DNA of 63,597 nucleotides from Candidatus Omnitrophota bacterium (GCA_040755155.1 JBFMBP010000074.1:1-63597); one strand, 5' to 3'; positions 42,903-53,409 are shown, counted from the first letter of the stretch. A program made the numbers and translations. The notes: a model not told the origin generated them from the sequence alone.

Positions 42903-45080
42903 TTAATATTCTATTTCGATGTCCACCCCGTCCGGTTGATTGGGATAACGAATCAGCAACGTCCGCGTTCCGGCGTCCCATTGCGGCTGTAGATCGATCG
43001 CCTGGCCGTCCGGCCCTTTCGCCGATAGGCTCTTGTGTTCGACGGGGAGCAGAAGCCGGGCGATTCCGTTCGTGGAAGCGGGGCCTTTCATCGTAAAGGA
43101 ATAATATCCCTTTTCCCTTTTTTCCTCATAAGCGCGGGATGAGGCGGCCAGGATGCAAGGAGCGGGCTTCTTGACGCGGGCGAGGTTGAGGAGAAAAACC
43201 CTTTGATCGGGAGCGACGGCTTTTTCTTTCAGCAACGGCAACTGGGAATCGAATAAATCTACGACCGGCCCTTTAATGACGTAAGGTTGATCGGAAACGC
43301 TTTCGTTCATGGCGGCGGCGATGTCGTAAGCGCCGCGTTGCAAGTGGAAATAATTTTTCGGCTGCCAGGAATTCGCGTCTTTATTTTTCGCCGCCGATTT
43401 TTTCAGACAATCGGAAACCAAGGCGGGAAGCAGATCGAACGCCTCTTGGTTCATTACTAATTCTTTAGGATCGCGGCGGACGACGGCGGCGATGCCATCG
43501 CCGCAAGGTTGAGGGCCTTTATCGTTATTTTCCGGCTTAAAGTTCAATAAGCCCAATAGATGCTCGGAAGGGGCTTTAAATTTCCGCCCGTCCTGGTTCC
43601 ACCATTCGCGGATTTTTTGGAAGGGATCGTCGTCGCGGCCTAAATAGATCAATGCGCCGCCTTGCTTCACCCACTGAACCAGGACTTCGTGATATTCCGG
43701 CTTGAGCGGTTTCATATTGGCGTAGCTCATCGCCAGTACGCGGATTCCCTTCAAAACGTCCGGTTGCAAAAGGTTTTCCATTTGTACTAAACGAACAGGA
43801 ACGCCGAGTTTCAACAGCGGCAGCGCCATGCCGTAGAAGTTGGATAACGCAGGGTCTTGGTAATTTTCGTGCGTAGGAAAGCGTTGGAACATCATGGTAT
43901 CGGAAAGCAAAACGCCAACGCCCTGCGTTCCCGGCAAGGGATCGCTGGACGGCTCCATTTCGTTGAGCGCGTTAATCAATACTAAAATCTCCGAAGCATA
44001 ATCGGCGGGAATGCCTTTTTTCTCTCCCGAACCTTCCACGGAATAGCGTCCGTTGAAGATGCGGCTGGGCCAGGGCATGACTTCGTAATCGGCGATGGAG
44101 GGCTGCAATAACTGCGCCGTAAAAGTGGCTTCGTAATTCCGCCGGTAATCCTCCCAAGTATGATTGGGATTGTCTTCGATGGGATCGGTGAGGAAATAGA
44201 CGCGGCGCCCCGTCGGCGCGGTCATGGCAACCATAGAGGCGTATTCCAGAAAAGCGTTTTCGAACGTACGCTCCTTTTGGACGCCGCGATAAATGATCGG
44301 GCTGCGCGCCGTACCCGTCCACACCTGTCCGATATAGCCGTCCATGCCCGGCAGATCGGAAAGGCTCGATTCCGGACTGACGATGTTCCAAGCGGAATAA
44401 TTGATAAGCGTATGCGTGGGAACATAGCAGCGCACGCGGGTTCCTTTTTTTCCGCTGTAATCCTTGGCGTAGAGAAAAATATCCTTGAGCGCACGGAAAT
44501 AGAGATGGTATTTCAATTTGGCGGAGCGGTAGGTAGCTTCGGGGGATTCGTGCTGCGCCTGCCACGGTTCGCCGTAATACTCTTGCCATTCGCGCTTGAA
44601 GCCTTCGCTGTAGCCGCCCCGGTTCCAAAATTCCGGCTCTTCCAAGTGAATGGCGGTTACGCCTTCGTCGATGGCGGTTTTGACGAGGCTTTGCAGATAT
44701 TCGATATAACTTTTCGTGGGAACCATATAGGGAACGCCGGGGCCGTGCATAATCATCTCGCCATTTCGCTGTACTTGTCCCTCATCCAGATGATTCTTTC
44801 CATCGAATTTCCCGTTGAGGTAATCCTGATAACCGCCCCAAGCGACGCCGGTCATAAGGTGGATGCCGTAACCCCGTTCGCGCCAGCTGCGAATCCGATC
44901 AGGGAAAGAGGAATTGACTCCGTAAACTATGGCGACGTCCGAACGCAAATCCAACAAGGGAGACCAACGGTCGGCGGTTTGAAAACAGGTCTTTTCCAAT
45001 TCCTGGGCGCTGACGGAGCCCCAAAAAATGAGCAATGACAAAAACGCCATTCTTCGAGACGAAGGAATCGATAAATACAT
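42903..45080 (-). CDS. Secreted glycoside-hydrolase-like protein of unknown family
   Basis: A signal peptide (MAFLSLLIFWGSVSAQ) precedes a 725-residue protein. The N-terminal 400 residues look like a TIM barrel: DEGVTAIHLEEPEFWNRGGYSEGFKREW, with Glu pairs on predicted strand ends, and DYEVMPWPSRIFNG. A Rossmann-like middle domain (GVGVLLSDTMMFQR, GIRVLAMSYANMKPLKPEYHEVLVQWVKQGGALIYLG) resembles the trimerisation domain of GH42 beta-galactosidases. The C-terminal part forms beta-strands. I do not recognise the family; a glycan-acting enzyme is an inference. ATG 45080 has GGGAGG 11 bases upstream. It shares a strand with the HD-GYP gene, 18 bases away, and may be co-transcribed. Confidence 0.7.
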   Translation of the reverse strand: MYLSIPSSRRMAFLSLLIFWGSVSAQELEKTCFQTADRWSPLLDLRSDVAIVYGVNSSFPDRIRSWRERGYGIHLMTGVAWGGYQDYLNGKFDGKNHLDEGQVQRNGEMIMHGPGVPYMVPTKSYIEYLQSLVKTAIDEGVTAIHLEEPEFWNRGGYSEGFKREWQEYYGEPWQAQHESPEATYRSAKLKYHLYFRALKDIFLYAKDYSGKKGTRVRCYVPTHTLINYSAWNIVSPESSLSDLPGMDGYIGQVWTGTARSPIIYRGVQKERTFENAFLEYASMVAMTAPTGRRVYFLTDPIEDNPNHTWEDYRRNYEATFTAQLLQPSIADYEVMPWPSRIFNGRYSVEGSGEKKGIPADYASEILVLINALNEMEPSSDPLPGTQGVGVLLSDTMMFQRFPTHENYQDPALSNFYGMALPLLKLGVPVRLVQMENLLQPDVLKGIRVLAMSYANMKPLKPEYHEVLVQWVKQGGALIYLGRDDDPFQKIREWWNQDGRKFKAPSEHLLGLLNFKPENNDKGPQPCGDGIAAVVRRDPKELVMNQEAFDLLPALVSDCLKKSAAKNKDANSWQPKNYFHLQRGAYDIAAAMNESVSDQPYVIKGPVVDLFDSQLPLLKEKAVAPDQRVFLLNLARVKKPAPCILAASSRAYEEKREKGYYSFTMKGPASTNGIARLLLPVEHKSLSAKGPDGQAIDLQPQWDAGTRTLLIRYPNQPDGVDIEIEY

Positions 45081-45308
45081 AAAATTAAAAGCCTCCCTTT
45101 GGATTCGTAAAAAGAGTCTAAGGCATTTCATTATATTCCGCTTCCGATTTCCCGGCTACGAGAATGGCTTTACCCGTTTTTTTTCATGATGAAGTTATTC
45201 ACTCGCAATTCGTCCGTAACCGTTGTATTCTTTATACGTTTTTACTACCTGTATATTCTATCCAAATGGAAACATCCAATCCCATAGAACTTGGAAGCGG
45301 GAGTTAAC

Positions 45309-48300
45309 ATGAAAGAACGTATTTTTCGCCTAATTTCTAAAACCGTTTGTCTTGCCGTCTCCTTGTTTGCGATATTCCTTTTCCCCGCCTCTCTTAGCGC
45401 CTCGCCGCAGAGCGACGAAGTCTGGCGATTGCTGATCCGGCGAGGGGATATCGACGGCGCACTCAAATCATTCGAACAAATCATCGCCGACGATCCCAAA
45501 GACGCCTTAGCGCAAGCGGGCGCGGGAATGCTGCTCGACAGCCGCGCTAGTGAAAAAGACGCGCTGGACAGCCTGTTGAATGCGATGCGATATGAGACCT
45601 CCACGCCGGAGGCTGTTCTTTATCTCTTCGAAGCGATGAAACGGCTTTCTGGCAAAGCAGACTATGAAAAATTCCTGCAATGCACGGACGAGATTCTGCA
45701 ATCCAGCGAACTTTCGTCCCACTGGCGCGAATGCCTGCAATACGGACGCACCTCCGCATTGAAACGTCTCGGACGGTGGGAAGAAGCGAAAACATCTTTC
45801 TCCCAATTAGGTTTTCTCGCGCGCTTTTGGTATTGCGGACCCTTCGACAACGCCGAAAAGGGCGGACACGCCCGCGTTTTCGGTCCGGAGGAGGACCTGC
45901 GGCTCGAAGCGACGTATCCGGGTCGCTACCGCGAGACGGCGTGGCGTCCGTTGCCCTTGGAACCATACGACGGCTACATTAATCTGCACGCGCTGGTTTC
46001 GCCTTCGCAAGAGTCGAGCGTCTATCTCGCCGCCTCGATCCTGTCCCAGGAAGCGCAGCGCTGCAAACTGGCCTTCGGTCATGCGGGAGCGTTGAAGGTT
46101 TGGTTGAATGGGAAATTGATCGCCGACATCAATCGCTATCACGGCGTTCGCCCCGATCAGGTCAACATCGAGGATGATCTGGATGCGGGAAGCAACACCC
46201 TGTTGCTGAAAGTCTCTTCGGGAGAGAAAGGAAAATTCGGCGTTTTCGTCCGCGTTCTCCCTGATAAACCGGAAATGGTGGAGATTGCCGATCCCGCGTA
46301 CGCCGATACGAAGCCCGATCTCAAAGCGCATACGCCGCGCCCCAACCAGGAATCACCGGCCGTCTTCAATCAAGAGCCAATCTCCCTGCAGCAAATGAGA
46401 GCCTTGAGCGAAGCCAAAGATTCGAATCCCTTGATGGGAGTATTTTACGTTTTGTTGATTCAACACTGGGATATCGCCGACGAAAACGATCCCAGCGTTA
46501 GCGCCATCCTGACGCAGCTGAATACGCTTTTCAACGGCAATCCTTTTCTCATGCGCCTCCTCGGCGACGCGGAGAAGCAGGACAATCGCCAGCGCCTCGC
46601 CTATGCGAAAGCCCTGGAATACGATACCGATGACCGCGCTTCTTTCCTGCGGCTGCTTCGTTATTACCGCCAGTCGCCCTATGCGACGAAAGGACTCGAT
46701 CTCATCCGCCAATGGGATGAAAATCATGACCTTCCTTCCGCCGCGCTTCTGGATAAAGCGCGGATATTGAATGGCAAAGGATTGAGAGAAGCGGCTGTCG
46801 ACATTGTCCGTTCCATCGCCGAAGCCGCAGACCTCGAAGCGAAGAATCTGCTTTTAGATATTGGAGGCTTCTATTTGACGGAAGCGGATACCATAGCGCT
46901 CGCCAAAGAGATTCTGGAAGAAGACGCCTCCTCGTCTACCGCGTTGAAGAACCTGCGCGACCGAGCCATACGGGATCGGAACGAGGCGGATTTGAAAAAA
47001 TACTTTGAACAGGAACGATGGCTGAATCCATTTTCCATCGCTGGTTGGCTCGATCTGGCCCGCAGTGATCAGGCGCGGGGCGAATACGAGCAAGCGCTGA
47101 AGACGGTCAAAGAGGCAATGCAAATCTCGCCGCAGGAATACGAGCTGCATCGCATCGCCGCCGAATCTTATCATCTCCTGGGAAAAGACAAGGAAGCATT
47201 GGCTTCTTTGGGTGAGGCGGCCAAGAGCCGTCCCTCCGATCCCTGGCGCATCGAATATCAAAAATTTCTCAAGCCGGAAGAAGAAACCTACTCTACACCC
47301 TATTTGAAAAATTGGCAGGACATCGAGATTCCCGCCGCGCTTGATCTGTCGCGGGCCAATTTCGTGACGCTGCTGCATCAAGAGATTGTCAAAGTTCATC
47401 CCAACGGCAACGCCAGCGAGACGATTCGCGAGGCGGTGAAAATCTTGACGGACTCCGGCGTCAAGATGTTGCAAACGCGAGGCGTCTCTTATGAAGGCGG
47501 CGGCGAAGAAATCCGCGTCGTCAAGGCGCGGGTATGGAAGCCGGATGGAACCTTCTTGGACGCGCCCGCCCCGCAGCGCCGCAGCGCCGCCTCCGCCGCC
47601 GATGCGGCTCAACGTCTTTATGGAGATTACAACGTGGCGATTTTCCGCTTCCCCGCCTTGGAAAAAGGCTCCGTCCTGGAATGGGAATACGAAAAGAAAA
47701 AAGCCGTCGAAAATATCTACGCGGATTATTTCGGATATATTTATTATGTAGGGGACGGATATCTCGAACCGACCGTCCATTCCGAATTCGCGCTTATTAC
47801 GCCCAAATCCCGTGATTTTTATTGGAAATATATACCGCCCAACTATCCCGCCTCTGTCGCCAAGAAGCCGGAAGAGTTGGCGCACGCTCCAGAGATTATC
47901 GAAAGCGAAACCGAACGGGTCTACCATTGGACCTATAGCCAATTGCCGACGATTCCTCGCGAGCCTTATATGCCCGCCGCCACGGAAATCCTGCCCTATA
48001 TTAAAATTTCCACCTTCAAAACCTGGCAGGACATGACGAAATGGTACTGGGATTTATCCCGCGATCAATTCATAACTGGCCCAGTTGTCAAAGATCGGGT
48101 GAAGCGGATTCTGGACGAATACCGCCAGAAACACGGCTTCAAACTGGAAGAGCCGCTTTCCGATTGGGACAAAGTGAAAGCCGTCAACGCTTGGGTGAAT
48201 ACTGGCGTGCGCTACCTGGGTCTGGAGTTCGGCATCCACGGATACAAACCGCACAAAGTGGATGAAATCTGCAACGCCCAGTACGGCGACTGCAAGGACA

Positions 48301-49223
48301 AAGCAGCGTTAGCCGTGGCCATGCTCGGCGAGTTGGGAATCGAAGCCAATTTCGTCATCGTGCGCACGACGCATCTGGGCGAGTTCGATTACGACCTTCC
48401 CATGCTGGGCATGTTCAACCACGCTATCTATTATCTGCCCAACATCAACGGCAAGGAAACCTGGATCGACGGCACGGCCACCTTCTTCGGAGCGGCGGAA
48501 ATTCCTTGGGGCGACGCGGGCGCCAACACGTTGATCGTTAAGCCTAGCGGAGATTCAGAGTTCAAACGCATTCCCTATTCCAAGGAAGACGAAAACGGCG
48601 GCGTCTATACCACGGAAATTACGCTAGACGCCGACGGCGACGCGAAGGGCCGCCGGGGGGCGCAATTCCGGGGGCTTTACAATCCCGTCATTCGCAGTAC
48701 CTACGAAAATCCCGCCAAAGCCAAGGAAGTCATCGACCGCTCGTTGATCGGAACCTATCCCGGTTCGCAATCCTCGAATATCCAACTATCCGATTTGCAG
48801 GATTACGATAAAGACGAAAGCCTCTCTTACGATTTGGAAATTCCCCAATTGGGCGTCAAGCAGGGAAACCGGCTTGCGGTTCCCTCCACGATCTTCGACG
48901 AATCCCTCTCGCAGCGCTACGCCCAACTCTCGGAAAGAGAATACGACCTGGTGCTGCAATATCCCTGGACGCGGACTAACATCCTGCGCATTGCGCTTCC
49001 CCCCAATTTCTCCAAGGCGGATTTGCCCAAGGATCAAAATATGGAGACGGAATTCGGGCGCTATACGCGCAAAACGGAATTGAAGGACGGCGTAGTGAAT
49101 CTGGAAGAAGAATTGGTCTTCCGCCCCATCCGCGTCCCGAAGGAGAAATACAATAATTTCCGGGAATTTTGCCGCCTGGTCGATCAATATCAAGACGAAA
49201 AAATATTCGTGGAGACGAACTAA
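45309..49223 (+). CDS. Giant secreted TPR / DUF3857 / transglutaminase-like protein, catalytic triad intact
   Basis: The 1304 residues start with a signal peptide (CLAVSLFAIFLFPASLSA). Regions: TPR-like helices (35-165); a beta-sandwich-like part (about 174-325, FWYCGPFD, LKVWLNGKLIAD, GSNTLLLKVSS); more TPRs (390-655); DUF3857 (about 664-800, HPNGNASETIREAVKILTD, RVWKPDGTFLDAP); and a transglutaminase-like core (about 915-1065). The triad is present: Cys995 in YGDCKDKAALA, His1038 in MFNHAIYYLP, Asp1054 in TWIDGTATFFG. It may cleave or cross-link peptides outside the cytoplasm; substrates are unknown. GGGAG lies 5 bases before ATG 45309, so I prefer it to TTG 45291. Its stop overlaps the next gene's start. 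Confidence 0.9.
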   Translation: MKERIFRLISKTVCLAVSLFAIFLFPASLSASPQSDEVWRLLIRRGDIDGALKSFEQIIADDPKDALAQAGAGMLLDSRASEKDALDSLLNAMRYETSTPEAVLYLFEAMKRLSGKADYEKFLQCTDEILQSSELSSHWRECLQYGRTSALKRLGRWEEAKTSFSQLGFLARFWYCGPFDNAEKGGHARVFGPEEDLRLEATYPGRYRETAWRPLPLEPYDGYINLHALVSPSQESSVYLAASILSQEAQRCKLAFGHAGALKVWLNGKLIADINRYHGVRPDQVNIEDDLDAGSNTLLLKVSSGEKGKFGVFVRVLPDKPEMVEIADPAYADTKPDLKAHTPRPNQESPAVFNQEPISLQQMRALSEAKDSNPLMGVFYVLLIQHWDIADENDPSVSAILTQLNTLFNGNPFLMRLLGDAEKQDNRQRLAYAKALEYDTDDRASFLRLLRYYRQSPYATKGLDLIRQWDENHDLPSAALLDKARILNGKGLREAAVDIVRSIAEAADLEAKNLLLDIGGFYLTEADTIALAKEILEEDASSSTALKNLRDRAIRDRNEADLKKYFEQERWLNPFSIAGWLDLARSDQARGEYEQALKTVKEAMQISPQEYELHRIAAESYHLLGKDKEALASLGEAAKSRPSDPWRIEYQKFLKPEEETYSTPYLKNWQDIEIPAALDLSRANFVTLLHQEIVKVHPNGNASETIREAVKILTDSGVKMLQTRGVSYEGGGEEIRVVKARVWKPDGTFLDAPAPQRRSAASAADAAQRLYGDYNVAIFRFPALEKGSVLEWEYEKKKAVENIYADYFGYIYYVGDGYLEPTVHSEFALITPKSRDFYWKYIPPNYPASVAKKPEELAHAPEIIESETERVYHWTYSQLPTIPREPYMPAATEILPYIKISTFKTWQDMTKWYWDLSRDQFITGPVVKDRVKRILDEYRQKHGFKLEEPLSDWDKVKAVNAWVNTGVRYLGLEFGIHGYKPHKVDEICNAQYGDCKDKAALAVAMLGELGIEANFVIVRTTHLGEFDYDLPMLGMFNHAIYYLPNINGKETWIDGTATFFGAAEIPWGDAGANTLIVKPSGDSEFKRIPYSKEDENGGVYTTEITLDADGDAKGRRGAQFRGLYNPVIRSTYENPAKAKEVIDRSLIGTYPGSQSSNIQLSDLQDYDKDESLSYDLEIPQLGVKQGNRLAVPSTIFDESLSQRYAQLSEREYDLVLQYPWTRTNILRIALPPNFSKADLPKDQNMETEFGRYTRKTELKDGVVNLEEELVFRPIRVPKEKYNNFREFCRLVDQYQDEKIFVETN

Positions 49224-52200
49224 TGACGATAAAAAAATATTCCATTCTGCTTGTCATGATCGGATGGCTTATGACCGCTCCAGCGTTGTGGGCGGGGCCG
49301 ATGGAAGACGCTTGGAGCGATCTGTTCGCCAATCGATTCGAAGCGGCTCAAAAGGTTTTTGCATCCGCCGTGGATTCCGCTTCGGGCGAAGAAGCGTTAC
49401 GCGGCCTCCTCTTCTGCGCTTGGGCGCAGGGAGAAGCTCCCGGTATGGCCGCCATTCTCTCTCATTTGATTGTTACTTATCCTAAAAGCCCGTACCTCGA
49501 CGCCTATCTGTCGTTTGGAGGTTTTTCCACTTTGCAGGGCTGGACTCCCGCTGAGCGCGTGAAGGCGCTCGATCAAGCCTTGAGCCAATCCCCGCCCGAT
49601 CCCCAACGTCAATGGCTGGCTTATGAACTGGCTGAATCGTTGGACATGCTGGCTGATCTTCGTTCGGGTGAGGCGGCGCGGCAAGCGGGCGTTCTAGTGG
49701 ACGATTGGAACATCGTCGGTCCCTTCGGGCGTTATGGCATGGCGGATTTCAAGAAGCCTTTCGGTCCCGAAACCGGCTGGAAGGAAAAATACTCCGGCTG
49801 GCGGGGCGAGGTTGCCATCCATCCTATCAAGCCTGCCGATATAACCGGTTTATTGGATATCGATTCATTGATCTATCCTTCCGAGGGCGTCGCCTACGCC
49901 TTAAACGCCATCGAATCCGGCGCCGCCCAGGATGCGGTTATGACCGTGCACTCGCCTTCGGATTTCCGTGTTTGGTGGAACGGTGAACCGATACTCGAAA
50001 AATCCTCAGCGCGTCTCGATACGTCCAGAGCCGTCTCTTTTCCCATTACATTGAAAAAAGGGAAAAATCTGTTGGCGATAAAAAGCCGCCAATCCGGCCC
50101 GTGGTGGCTGCGGGCAAAAATCCAGGCCAATGGCAGAACGCCTCTTTCCATCCATAGCATTCCTTTCGACGTGAAAGATTTTGCGGAACTATCCTTAATT
50201 CCCTTCGAAATCAAGAAATCTGATTCCGTAGAATTTCAAGGAATTGCTTCTCCCTCATTGCCTTTTGCGCTAGATGCCGATCATAGCGCGAAAGAAGCGG
50301 CTGAGCGCTTGCTGTTGGCGGCGTGGCATCTGGACCGCATGGAGTTCGATGCCGTAAATGAAAATTTACGTAAAGCCATGGAAATCTCGCCGGACTTTTG
50401 CGTTCTGCATGAAATGCTGGGCGAGGCGGGCTTGCGACACGCCAACTCCCGCCCCGGCTCCAAACCGCGCTTTCATCAGGAAGCGGAGGCTTCCTTGCGC
50501 CGAGCCTTGGAACTGTATCCCGGTAGCAAAGACGCATTAGTCGGTTTGCTGACTTACTTCATGGACCGGGATCAAACCGATCAGGCGTTAGACCTGATCG
50601 ACAAAGTTAAGAACGAGCATCCGGAATTCTTCGGCGAAGGGTATACGGCCATGCTCGATTATTCTTACGGCGGATTGTACGCCAAGAAAAATTTTATCCC
50701 CGATTCCGCCCGCTATTACGAACGTTCGCTGCAAGGCTTCCTTCCCTCCTACGAAGTCTTCCGCCATCTCTTCCATTATTATGGAAGCAACAACAGCCTC
50801 GAACGGGTGGTAGATATTATTGTCCGAGCCTTGCAGGTTTTCCCCGCCTATTCGCCTATCCTGGAACGCGCCGTAAAATTCCCAGAAAAACTGGCGGGCA
50901 AAATCGACCTTGGAGGATTGTTCCAGCGTCTGATGGAAATCCATCCTTACGAAGCGAATTACGGGCTATTCTACGGCGATTTTCTGGAAAGCCAGGGAAA
51001 GTTGGACGAAGCCGTAAAGTTGTACGCCCAGCTGCGCCAACGCTTCCCTCATAATACTCGAATTATGGATAACCAAGCCGCCTTGGCCTATTTGACGCAA
51101 GGCAAAGACACAGCCGAAGAGATTTATCGCCAATGGCGCCAACAAGAACCTAATAACATGAAACCCTTCCGCTTCTTCCGCGACGTGAAGGACAAGGGCG
51201 ATTTCGATTATATGAAATACGACGTTCCATTGGATGATGTCGATATCGACGAAGCCGATAAGTGGGAATCGTCGCGCGCTTCGGTCATTTACCTACTGGA
51301 CATTATGGTCATGCAATTGCACGAGGACGGAACCTACGACCAATACATCCATCAGGCCATCAAAATTCTCAACCAGGAAGGGATGCAAAAGTGGGCGGAA
51401 GTCGTCATCCCCAAAGGGCAGCACATTGAAATTATCATGGGACGCACCATCGCCCCAGACGGAACGGAATGGGCGGTATCCAACGTGCAGGATTTAAGCG
51501 GCCAACAATCCCTTTCCATGTACGGCGTCGATAAGGGCGCAATTGTGGAATACGCTTATCTGGAACGAACCGGACGCCGCGAACCCGGCGCCAATTACTC
51601 CGCCGGAGGCTATTTCTTCGGCTCGGACGACGATCCTATGCTGCTTTCGAAACTAACTCTTATCCAGCCCGATGGCGTCCCGCTGAACCTCGATAGCAAC
51701 CCGGATGATTTCCATGCCAACATTATTAAGGAAGAAGGCCGAACGATTTATCAATGGGAAAACCGGCTGCAGGACGGCCTTAAGCCGGAACGCTTCGGGC
51801 CGACTCTCTCCGAGCGGGTTCCAGCGCTCCAATGGACGACTTGTCCCGACTGGCTGGCTTTCGTAGAGCGGCTGCGCAGTTCGCTGGAAGGCTTCGAAGA
51901 GGCGTCTCCCGAAGTAGATCGCCTGGTGAAGGAATTGAAGACAGAAGCGAAGACGCCGAGGGAGTACGCCGAGAAGGTTTATGACTGGATACGTCTGAAC
52001 ATCGAAGAATCGGGCGGCGGACAAACCACGGCGGATACCGTGGCGTTAAAGGCGGGGGGCCGCTATCAGAAAATGAAACTGGCGATGCATCTGCTGCGGA
52101 AAGAGAATATCCACTCGCAACTGGTTCTAGCGCTGGAAAACGACGAACATGATGGTTTCCGGCCTTTGCCGTTTCTCAATTTCCCCGGTCAAACCATGCT

Positions 52201-53020
52201 CGTCATCCCACGGCAGGATGGAATCGATCGGCAATTGGCCTCTGATTTCTCCAGCCGATTCGCTCCGTTGAACGATATCGATCCCAAAGTGCAAAAATTC
52301 GTAATCCTAGTTTATGATGCGAATATTCCTTATTTCGAACCGTTGGAATCGAAATTATGGGAAAGCGGATTGATCCGGCGGGAGGCGCGTTTGAAAATCA
52401 ATGCCGACCGCAGCGCCGCCGTTCAAGGCGAATTTGCTTACGACGTAATTTACGACCGTCAGATACGCGAAGCGCTGACCAATCCCGAAATCAAAAAGCG
52501 GCTCGCCGATTCCCAGATTACCCGCGATTTGCCGGGTATTCAAATCGGCCAATATTCCATCGAGGATTTGGACGATCTATCGTTGGCGCCTCGGCTCGTT
52601 TTTTCCGGCGTCATGCCGGATGGAATAAAATCCGCCGACGGTAATGCTTTGAAAATTTCGCCGGTTTTGTCGCGGGCGAACGCTTCCGGCCTTGTAAGCG
52701 AACCGACGAGGGAAACGCCGATCGTTTTCACTACCAGCCCTGTCCGCGATCCCTTGATCTTGCGATTCGACGTTTCCGCTTTTCTGGAGCAAGGCGCCCA
52801 ATTCCAACTGCCGGAAAATGTATTGCTGTTGACGGAATATGGATATTATTCATTATTCTACGAATGGGAGGGTTCGGAAATCGTAGTGAGGCGTTCGTTT
52901 TTAATTCCCCCGCAGAAAATCGAACCGTCGATATATCAAGGATTCGTCGAGTTTTGCCGGTCTATCGATCAAGCGGAGGATAGAGATATTCGCATCCTGA
53001 TGACGCCGACTAATAAATAA
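49223..53020 (+). CDS. Tandem paralogue: TPR / DUF3857 / transglutaminase-like pseudoenzyme
   Basis: The 1265-residue exported protein (signal peptide YSILLVMIGWLMTAPALWA) has the same layout as its upstream neighbour: GPF...WWNGEP...GKNLLAIK beta-sandwich (about 156-308), TPRs (350-640), DUF3857 (HEDGTYDQYIHQAIKILNQEG, MGRTIAPDGTEW; about 690-850) and a transglutaminase-like region (about 915-1030). Where the active neighbour has GDCKDK this protein has GGRYQK (Arg947 at the Cys position). The FNHAI and WIDGTA blocks are replaced by PGQTMLVIP and DRQLASDF, so no triad remains. It is likely a non-catalytic partner. ATG 49223 overlaps the previous TAA (TAATG), with GGAG 8 bases upstream: strong translational coupling. 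Confidence 0.88.
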   Translation: MTIKKYSILLVMIGWLMTAPALWAGPMEDAWSDLFANRFEAAQKVFASAVDSASGEEALRGLLFCAWAQGEAPGMAAILSHLIVTYPKSPYLDAYLSFGGFSTLQGWTPAERVKALDQALSQSPPDPQRQWLAYELAESLDMLADLRSGEAARQAGVLVDDWNIVGPFGRYGMADFKKPFGPETGWKEKYSGWRGEVAIHPIKPADITGLLDIDSLIYPSEGVAYALNAIESGAAQDAVMTVHSPSDFRVWWNGEPILEKSSARLDTSRAVSFPITLKKGKNLLAIKSRQSGPWWLRAKIQANGRTPLSIHSIPFDVKDFAELSLIPFEIKKSDSVEFQGIASPSLPFALDADHSAKEAAERLLLAAWHLDRMEFDAVNENLRKAMEISPDFCVLHEMLGEAGLRHANSRPGSKPRFHQEAEASLRRALELYPGSKDALVGLLTYFMDRDQTDQALDLIDKVKNEHPEFFGEGYTAMLDYSYGGLYAKKNFIPDSARYYERSLQGFLPSYEVFRHLFHYYGSNNSLERVVDIIVRALQVFPAYSPILERAVKFPEKLAGKIDLGGLFQRLMEIHPYEANYGLFYGDFLESQGKLDEAVKLYAQLRQRFPHNTRIMDNQAALAYLTQGKDTAEEIYRQWRQQEPNNMKPFRFFRDVKDKGDFDYMKYDVPLDDVDIDEADKWESSRASVIYLLDIMVMQLHEDGTYDQYIHQAIKILNQEGMQKWAEVVIPKGQHIEIIMGRTIAPDGTEWAVSNVQDLSGQQSLSMYGVDKGAIVEYAYLERTGRREPGANYSAGGYFFGSDDDPMLLSKLTLIQPDGVPLNLDSNPDDFHANIIKEEGRTIYQWENRLQDGLKPERFGPTLSERVPALQWTTCPDWLAFVERLRSSLEGFEEASPEVDRLVKELKTEAKTPREYAEKVYDWIRLNIEESGGGQTTADTVALKAGGRYQKMKLAMHLLRKENIHSQLVLALENDEHDGFRPLPFLNFPGQTMLVIPRQDGIDRQLASDFSSRFAPLNDIDPKVQKFVILVYDANIPYFEPLESKLWESGLIRREARLKINADRSAAVQGEFAYDVIYDRQIREALTNPEIKKRLADSQITRDLPGIQIGQYSIEDLDDLSLAPRLVFSGVMPDGIKSADGNALKISPVLSRANASGLVSEPTRETPIVFTTSPVRDPLILRFDVSAFLEQGAQFQLPENVLLLTEYGYYSLFYEWEGSEIVVRRSFLIPPQKIEPSIYQGFVEFCRSIDQAEDRDIRILMTPTNK

Positions 53021-53409
53021 TGGTGAGTAATTAGAAAATCCCGCTTGGGAATAAAATCTATTTGTTCCGTTTCGCTCAGATAGGAGTCATAGAGATTAAC
53101 TCACTGATATTATTGTGCTTATGTTGATGGCATTCTCTGGGCATCCCTCTGATTCAAGGAAGGAATCAATGAATTTTGTCATCGGTAGAGGCAATATATC
53201 TTTTTGAAAATCGTTAATGAGATTATCTAGCTATCTGGATGCAATTAACAGAGTATGGCTTCCTTAACTAAAGAAGCGATTGTTTAATATAAATAATTAT
53301 TTATTACTTATTGTTTCGAAATAGAAGTTTTGAAACAGAATTTTCTTCCCATTGCGTATTTAGGACGCGAAAAATATTGGCAAAGTTAAATTGCCAACGA
53401 GCATCGATA
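53021..53409. other. AT-rich gap of 389 bases without a gene
   Basis: No supported gene, tRNA or repeat. The last 140 bases are very AT-rich (TTTAATATAAATAATTATTTATTA) and probably hold the promoter of the phosphatase gene at 53410; I cannot place its -10 with confidence. Confidence 0.5.

Noticed and set aside
44160-45038. 292-codon plus-strand frame
   Set aside because: Antisense to the glycosidase-like gene; no motifs and no ribosome site.
46854-47942. 362-codon minus-strand frame
   Set aside because: Antisense to the first transglutaminase giant; no recognisable protein.
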